A program made the position numbers and the translations under genes. Source: CALKKN01 sp041571375 (lineage in GTDB: Bacteria; Pseudomonadota; Gammaproteobacteria; Xanthomonadales; SZUA-36). Taken from it: a DNA stretch of 8,894 bases. The stretch is taken from the NCBI GenBank assembly GCA_041571375.1, contig JBFFUJ010000093.1:1-8894 (forward strand), written 5' to 3'. Below the pieces are notes generated by a model. That model was not told the origin of the DNA and ran no database searches. It worked only from the letters and a program-made list of their open reading frames with translations. Shown here one piece after another: positions 4,936 through 8,894 of the stretch (positions are counted from its first letter, which is position 1; every line of letters begins with the position of its first letter).

Positions 4936-7611
4936 TCAGCCGCCGGGGTCGGTATAGAGCTGGCGGGCCCGGCGCATCAGCATTGCCCGCTCGGCAGGGT
5001 CAGCCCGCGTGGAAGCGAGATGGACGTACTGTGCGTAGATGCGCGCGCGCAGGCTGTCGTTCCAGCTGGCCGTGGCCAGGATTGCGTCGAAGAGGCGATA
5101 GGTATCCATCATCGGCAAGCCCTGCAGGAACCGGGCAAAGCCCACCAGGTAGCGGTCTTCGGCGCGCATTGTCTGCCGCAGGCGCTCGAGATCACCGGGC
5201 GTGCCGGTCTGCTGGGCCAGGATGGACGGCATAGCCTTGCGTTTCAGTCGCAGCAGCATCTCATGGTTTGCCAGTACCTTTTCGGCGCGATCACGGGCGT
5301 AGTCCCAGGGACGGTAAAACTCGTAACGCGGGTGCGCGAAGGTGTTGATTGGCGCATCGGCAACTGCTCGGCGTATTTGCCGGTCTGTGGCCATGAAGTG
5401 CGGCAGCAGTGTATCGGCCGAGGTGATACCGTAGCGTCGCAAGCTTGCGAAGGCCTCCGGTTGGCCCCGGAAGCGGGCATCGATGGCCTTTCGGTCGATG
5501 GCTATCGGATCATGCGAGCCGATCAGGATGGAATTGAAGGGCCCTCGCTTCCAGGCGGGAAGGAAGTACCAGAGCTGGACATTCGGAAACACCCCGGAAA
5601 ACGTGTTCAGGATCATGCGATACTGCCGCGGCGGCAGGGTCGCGGGCACCCACTGGGCGACCAGGCCCCCCGGCAACAGGTGATCAAGCAACAACTGGTA
5701 ATACTCGCGCGAGTACGAAAAGCCGTTCGAGGCGTATTCATCAGCGGTTTTCTCATCGGCCGAGATCACCTGGAATCGGGTGGCCGTGGTGCGCAGGTAG
5801 TTGCCGATGTCATCGCCCACGATGCGCAGCTTGTCATGCTCGAGCACGGCATGGTTTTCGTCAGCAAACCAGGCAGCGCCCGCAATCACGCTGGGCTCGA
5901 TCTCGACGGCGGTGATCTGGCGCACGCGGTCATGCAGGGCGCTCTCGCCGGCCAATATTCCCGAACCCAATCCCACCGACAGCTCCCTTGATACGTCATC
6001 CAGCAGCAGCTTGGGCAGATGCGCCAGCAGCAACTGCTTGAATTCGGTGTTCCCGGTGCCCCCGATGACGATGCCATCGACGCTCATGAGCTTTTCAGAG
6101 CTGTTCGGGTCCCGAAAGACCTTGGTCGTTGCCAGGGGTCCTTCCCGATAGAACAGGGTCTCGTGGTGTGGCGCTTCGCCCTCCGAAGGAAAGCGGAAAT
6201 CCAGCGGCGCCTGGCTGATGACGAGTAAGGCAACTGCGAGCAACGCGGACAGCGCCAGCCGCCACCGCCAGGTCAAACCGGCCTGTCGGATCCGGACGAC
6301 GAGGATCACCAGCCCGACCCCCATGTTGAGCATGGCCATGGCCACGATGCCGCGCTGAATGCCGAGCCAGGAGAGCAGGAAGGCGCCGGGCAGCAGGGCG
6401 CCGAGGACGTTGCCGAGCGTGTTGACCGCATAGACCCGGCCGACCGCGTCGCCGGCGTTGTCGCGTCGGCGCGCCGCCATTTGGCCTGCCAGCGGAAAGG
6501 TGGCGCCGATCAGCATGGCCGGCACCAGCATGACCCCGAAGGCCACGGCAAAGCCGCTCAGGATCTGCGCCAGCGGCCGTGTGGCGGTCTCGCTCAGCAA
6601 CTTGCCCACTGCTGGGGGGTCCGCGACCAGGAACAGCAGCGGCAGGGCGACAACCGAAAACAGACCCAGCGAAACCTGCAGCCAGCCGAACAACGCAGCC
6701 CGGTCCCCAACCCGCGCTACCAGGAATCGCACCAGATAACCGCCGGCGGCGATACCGGTCAGAAAGGCGCTGAGCATGGTGGTCAATGCGTAGGTCGAGT
6801 TCCCCATCAGAAACACCAGGGAGCGCGTCCAGTAGATTTCGTAAGCGAACGACGTGAAACCCGACAGACCCAACCCGAAAACCACCAGGCGGATGGTGCC
6901 CGCAGACTGTGATTCGTCGGGTCGGGCCGTGTCGTCCGGCACATCGGCTCCGCTCGGCGAGGTCGACGGCTGGCGGATGTACACCGAGGCCAGGGCCGCG
7001 ATCAGCCCGGTCAGCAGGTTGCCGAGGACGGCTGCATAAACGGGTGGATGGATGCCGAATTGCCCTATCAGGAAAAACCCCGTCAGAATGACTCCGGCCA
7101 CCGCGCCCGCCGTATTGGCGGCGTAGAGGCTGCCCAGCCGCTCACCGATGTTCGAGGGAAAACTGACCAGAAACCGGGTCAGTACAGGGAGGGTGGCACC
7201 CATCAGCAGGGTGGGCGCCAGTACCAGCGCAAACACCAGCCCGAAGCGCACCAGGGCGAGCGGCAGCGGCGAGCCCTCGAGCAAACCGTGCAGGGACGGA
7301 TAGACGCCATCCATGCGCTGGAGCAGCAGGTGCGCCAGTCCGGCCGCCACGCCAATCCCGATCTCGAGCCAGGCATACAGTCGCAGGCAGTTGTCGCTGC
7401 GGTCGGCCAGGCGTCCGCCCACCCGGCTGCCGAGTGCCAGGCCAGCCATGAAGCCCGCGAGCACGGTGCCGACGGCGAGCGCTGTCGAGCCGAAAACGTG
7501 CGTCATCATGCGCGCCCAGACGACCTGGTAGACCAGGGCGAACGTGCCGGACAGGAAAAACAGCAGCAAGGCCACGATATACGGCGACAGGTGGGCTGGC
7601 TTTCGATCCAT
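4936..7611 (-). CDS. Fused MFS-like membrane protein / spermidine-synthase-like protein
   Basis: 891 residues from the ATG at 7611 (numbering from there). The first 440 or so residues are polytopic with many hydrophobic helices, beginning PYIVALLLFFLSG. They fall into two related halves. Residues about 490-700 form a spermidine-synthase-like Rossmann domain: VDGIVIGG near 510, the nucleotide-binding GLGSG at 547-551, AVEIEP at 568-573, and a SYSREYY segment after the active-site loop. True aminopropyltransferases carry DSTDP-type loops; here the aligned stretch is VISADEKTAD, so the first Asp (residue 619) is kept and the D-P pair is lost. Classical spermidine synthesis is thus uncertain. A tail of about 190 residues rich in Arg, Asp and Ala follows. 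Such fusions are widespread in proteobacteria, and their substrate is unknown to me. Start choice: ATG 7611 sits just before the first helix but has no Shine-Dalgarno; GTG 7674, ATG 7665 and ATG 7653 are in-frame alternatives. Confidence 0.92.
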   Translation of the reverse strand: MDRKPAHLSPYIVALLLFFLSGTFALVYQVVWARMMTHVFGSTALAVGTVLAGFMAGLALGSRVGGRLADRSDNCLRLYAWLEIGIGVAAGLAHLLLQRMDGVYPSLHGLLEGSPLPLALVRFGLVFALVLAPTLLMGATLPVLTRFLVSFPSNIGERLGSLYAANTAGAVAGVILTGFFLIGQFGIHPPVYAAVLGNLLTGLIAALASVYIRQPSTSPSGADVPDDTARPDESQSAGTIRLVVFGLGLSGFTSFAYEIYWTRSLVFLMGNSTYALTTMLSAFLTGIAAGGYLVRFLVARVGDRAALFGWLQVSLGLFSVVALPLLFLVADPPAVGKLLSETATRPLAQILSGFAVAFGVMLVPAMLIGATFPLAGQMAARRRDNAGDAVGRVYAVNTLGNVLGALLPGAFLLSWLGIQRGIVAMAMLNMGVGLVILVVRIRQAGLTWRWRLALSALLAVALLVISQAPLDFRFPSEGEAPHHETLFYREGPLATTKVFRDPNSSEKLMSVDGIVIGGTGNTEFKQLLLAHLPKLLLDDVSRELSVGLGSGILAGESALHDRVRQITAVEIEPSVIAGAAWFADENHAVLEHDKLRIVGDDIGNYLRTTATRFQVISADEKTADEYASNGFSYSREYYQLLLDHLLPGGLVAQWVPATLPPRQYRMILNTFSGVFPNVQLWYFLPAWKRGPFNSILIGSHDPIAIDRKAIDARFRGQPEAFASLRRYGITSADTLLPHFMATDRQIRRAVADAPINTFAHPRYEFYRPWDYARDRAEKVLANHEMLLRLKRKAMPSILAQQTGTPGDLERLRQTMRAEDRYLVGFARFLQGLPMMDTYRLFDAILATASWNDSLRARIYAQYVHLASTRADPAERAMLMRRARQLYTDPGG
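5509..6084 (-). other. Spermidine-synthase-like Rossmann domain
   Basis: Residues 510-701 of the fused protein. Visible landmarks are the beta-turn VDGIVIGGTGNTEF (equivalent to the DGxxQ...E segment of SpeE), GLGSG in place of GGGDGG, the acidic end of strand 2 (VEIEP) that would hold the ribose of a decarboxylated-AdoMet-like cofactor, the GDDIGNYL stretch, and HLLPGGLVAQW as the late strand. It is followed by a FNSILIGS strand. Confidence 0.8.
6355..7548 (-). repeat. Internal duplication of the two membrane halves
   Basis: Two pairs of segments match within one protein. VYQVVWAR...FGSTALAVGTVLAGFMAGLALG (7399-7548) parallels AYEIYWTR...MGNSTYALTTMLSAFLTGIAAGG (6700-6864). LGSLYAANTAGAVAGVILTG (7048-7143) parallels VGRVYAVNTLGNVLGALLPG (6355-6450). 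The order is the same in each half. This indicates an ancient tandem duplication of a half-transporter unit, as expected for MFS-type folds. Confidence 0.75.
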
Positions 7612-7691
7612 GGGGGACAAGTATCGCAGCCCGCCGGCGTTCCATGCCAGCATCGGGCGTGTCATCCTGTGCACTGCGGAGGGAGAATCTC
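7612..7691. promoter_or_regulatory. Short divergent intergenic region with a weak minus-strand -10 candidate
   Basis: 80 bp separate the ATG of the fused protein (minus) from the ATG of tag (plus), so both promoters should be in or near this stretch. On the minus strand TGCGATACT (about 7620-7628) resembles an extended -10 (TGnTATAAT, 4 of 6 matches in the hexamer), 8 nt from the ATG at 7611. The corresponding -35 is poor. No convincing plus-strand promoter is visible. If the GTG at 7674 is the real start, most of this region is coding. Confidence 0.3.
7678..7684 (+). promoter_or_regulatory. Ribosome binding site of tag
   Basis: GGAGGGA ends 7 nt before the ATG at 7692. This strong match decides the start: an upstream in-frame ATG at 7644 would add 16 residues (MPASGVSSCALRRENL) that do not resemble the family and would place this purine-rich site inside the gene. 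Confidence 0.85.
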
Positions 7692-8258
7692 ATGGCTTCT
7701 TATTGCGAATTCGCGGCCGGCGATGAAATCCACGGGCCGTACCATGACCGCGAGTACGGTTTTCCCGTCGACGACGAACAGCTCCTGTTCGAGCGCCTCG
7801 TGCTCGAAATCAATCAGGCCGGGCTGAACTGGGGGCTGATCCTCAGGAAAAGGGAGGGTTTCCGCCGGGCGTACCATGGATTCGATGTCGACCGCGTGGC
7901 GGCGTATGGTGAAAGGGACCGGCAGCGCTTGCTGGCGGACCCCGCCATCGTGCGCAATCGCCTCAAGGTCGACGCGGCGATCGCCAATGCCCGAACCCTG
8001 CAGGCCATGCGCGACAGCCACGGTGGTTTTGCGGCCTGGCTGCGGGCCCATCATCCGCAGCGGAAGGCGGAATGGGTCCGGCTGTTCCGCAAAAACCTGC
8101 GCTTCACCGGCGGGGAGATCACCGGTGAATTCCTCACTTCGATCGGCTACCTGCCGTCGCCGCACCGCGAGGATTGCCCGGTGCACGCGGAAATTCTCCG
8201 GCAAAACCCGCCGTGGCGGGAAGTCGAACCTTCGTTCTGGCGGCAGACGGAGCTATAG
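7692..8258 (+). CDS. tag: DNA-3-methyladenine glycosylase I
   Basis: 188 residues, the usual length for Tag. The enzyme removes 3-methyladenine from alkylated DNA in base excision repair, in the cytoplasm. The family's zinc-binding set is visible: Cys5 and His18 at the N-terminus and His158-x3-Cys162 near the C-terminus, equivalent to Cys4, His17, His175 and Cys179 of E. coli Tag. Tyr17, Glu39 and Trp47 (in PYHDREYG and LEINQAGLNW) correspond to the base-pocket residues Tyr16, Glu38 and Trp46. The helix-hairpin-like stretch LADPAIVRNRLKVDAAIANA matches the DNA-binding core. The N-terminal CGW of the E. coli protein is replaced by YCEF, and the tail is shorter between FTGGEITGEF and the His-Cys pair. 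It starts 80 bp from the divergent membrane protein gene and ends 30 bp before a PLP enzyme gene on the same strand. Confidence 0.93.
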   Translation: MASYCEFAAGDEIHGPYHDREYGFPVDDEQLLFERLVLEINQAGLNWGLILRKREGFRRAYHGFDVDRVAAYGERDRQRLLADPAIVRNRLKVDAAIANARTLQAMRDSHGGFAAWLRAHHPQRKAEWVRLFRKNLRFTGGEITGEFLTSIGYLPSPHREDCPVHAEILRQNPPWREVEPSFWRQTEL

Positions 8259-8288
8259 TCTGCGAAGCCAACACCCGGAAGAGAGGCC

Positions 8289-8894
8289 ATGCAGAATCTG
8301 ACTAAGGCGTCCTGGCTGGTCAGCGCAGGGCGGCCTGAAGAGCCCGGTGCACCGCTCAATACGCCACCCGTGCCGGCATCCAATTTCCTGCTCGGCGGCG
8401 AGCGCGAGTACGCGCGCGACGGCGGAACCCGGACCTGGGAGGCTCTGGAGACCGTCGTCGGCGGGCTGGAAGGCGGCACGGCGCTGGCTTATTCGTCGGG
8501 CATGGCCGCGGCTGCCGCGGTTTTCGACCAACTCGGCAGCGGTGCGCGGGTCGCGCTGCCCGATGACTGCTATCAGGGCGTGGTGCAGCTCGCCGAGGAC
8601 CGCATGGCGAAGGGCAGATTGCACGCCGAACGCATCGCGACGGAAGACACCGATGCGTGGATTGCGGCGGCCGGTCATACCGACCTGCTGTGGCTGGAGT
8701 CGCCCTCCAACCCGTTGCTCAAAATCGCGGACCTGGAAGCCATCTGCGCCGCGCCCAGGAAGTCGGGCGCTATCGTGGCTGTGGACAACACGTTCGCGAC
8801 ACCGCTGAACCAGCAACCCCTGCGCCTGGGAGCCGATATCAGCATGCACTCCGCCACCAAATTCATCGGCGGGCATTCGGACCTGCTGGCCGGC
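8289..8894 (+). CDS. Cystathionine gamma-synthase/lyase family PLP enzyme, partial (C-terminal half off the right edge)
   Basis: 202 codons are present; the family is usually 370-400 residues, so about half is missing. It carries the family's PLP features: YxR (Tyr41, Arg43), the phosphate-binding SSGMAA (69-74), a stacking Tyr95, LESPSNPL (136-143), cofactor Asp166 in VDNTFATPL, and the Schiff-base lysine Lys191 in SMHSATKFIGGHSD, which fits the Cys/Met enzyme signature. Members do gamma- or beta-elimination or replacement on homoserine esters, cystathionine, methionine or cysteine. The missing half holds the substrate-specific residues, so synthase and lyase cannot be told apart. In place of the usual YSRxxNPT it has YARDGGTRTW. 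The ATG is preceded by GAAGAGAGG, a reasonable ribosome binding site. It lies 30 bp after tag and may be co-transcribed. Confidence 0.92.
   Translation, partial: MQNLTKASWLVSAGRPEEPGAPLNTPPVPASNFLLGGEREYARDGGTRTWEALETVVGGLEGGTALAYSSGMAAAAAVFDQLGSGARVALPDDCYQGVVQLAEDRMAKGRLHAERIATEDTDAWIAAAGHTDLLWLESPSNPLLKIADLEAICAAPRKSGAIVAVDNTFATPLNQQPLRLGADISMHSATKFIGGHSDLLAG

Noticed and set aside
4717..5991. A 424-codon plus-strand open frame crossing the gap and the end of the fused membrane protein gene
   Set aside because: It overlaps well-supported minus-strand coding sequence (the spermidine-synthase-like domain) and shows no family resemblance.
7662..8204. A 180-codon minus-strand open frame opposite tag
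   Set aside because: The plus strand encodes a complete Tag protein with all zinc and pocket residues; the antisense frame is a GC-bias shadow.

Overview
The window is GC-rich, with tightly packed genes and the long shadow reading frames typical of high-GC DNA. The gene content fits a free-living or environmental high-GC proteobacterium, perhaps a gammaproteobacterium of the Xanthomonadales/Chromatiales kind. That placement is inferred from family composition only; there is no rRNA or tRNA here to test it.

Layout. (1) Positions 1-4735, minus strand: one uninterrupted reading frame of 1578 codons that runs off the left edge. It encodes an exported RHS/YD-repeat protein. In order it has a signal peptide, a cysteine-containing N-terminal domain, a Big_1-like Ig fold, a DUF6531-type domain, a long array of YD repeats, a golvesin/xanthan-lyase-like beta domain inserted late in the RHS core, and then the DHLGTP motif and the RHS-associated core ending in DPIGLA. 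The variable C-terminal tip, which in polymorphic toxins is the effector, and any immunity gene lie outside the window. (2) Positions 4736-4935: a non-coding gap with the RHS leader. (3) Positions 4936-7611, minus strand: a fused polytopic membrane protein (two related MFS-like halves) with a C-terminal spermidine-synthase-like Rossmann domain. (4) Positions 7612-7691: a short divergent intergenic region. (5) Positions 7692-8258, plus strand: DNA-3-methyladenine glycosylase I (Tag). (6) From 8289 off the right edge, plus strand: the N-terminal half of a PLP-dependent Cys/Met-metabolism enzyme (cystathionine gamma-synthase/lyase family).

How they fit together. tag and the PLP enzyme are 30 bp apart on the same strand and may be co-transcribed, but no shared pathway is evident. 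The fused membrane protein and the RHS gene are co-directional with a 200 bp gap, and I see no functional link. The most unusual object is the RHS protein, because of its Sec export signal, its Ig-like N-terminus and the carbohydrate-binding-like domain inside its core. I see no CRISPR array, transposase, integrase, rRNA or tRNA. I found no evidence for a wholly new multi-gene system inside these borders; the part most likely to be new, the RHS toxin tip, is cut off by the left edge.
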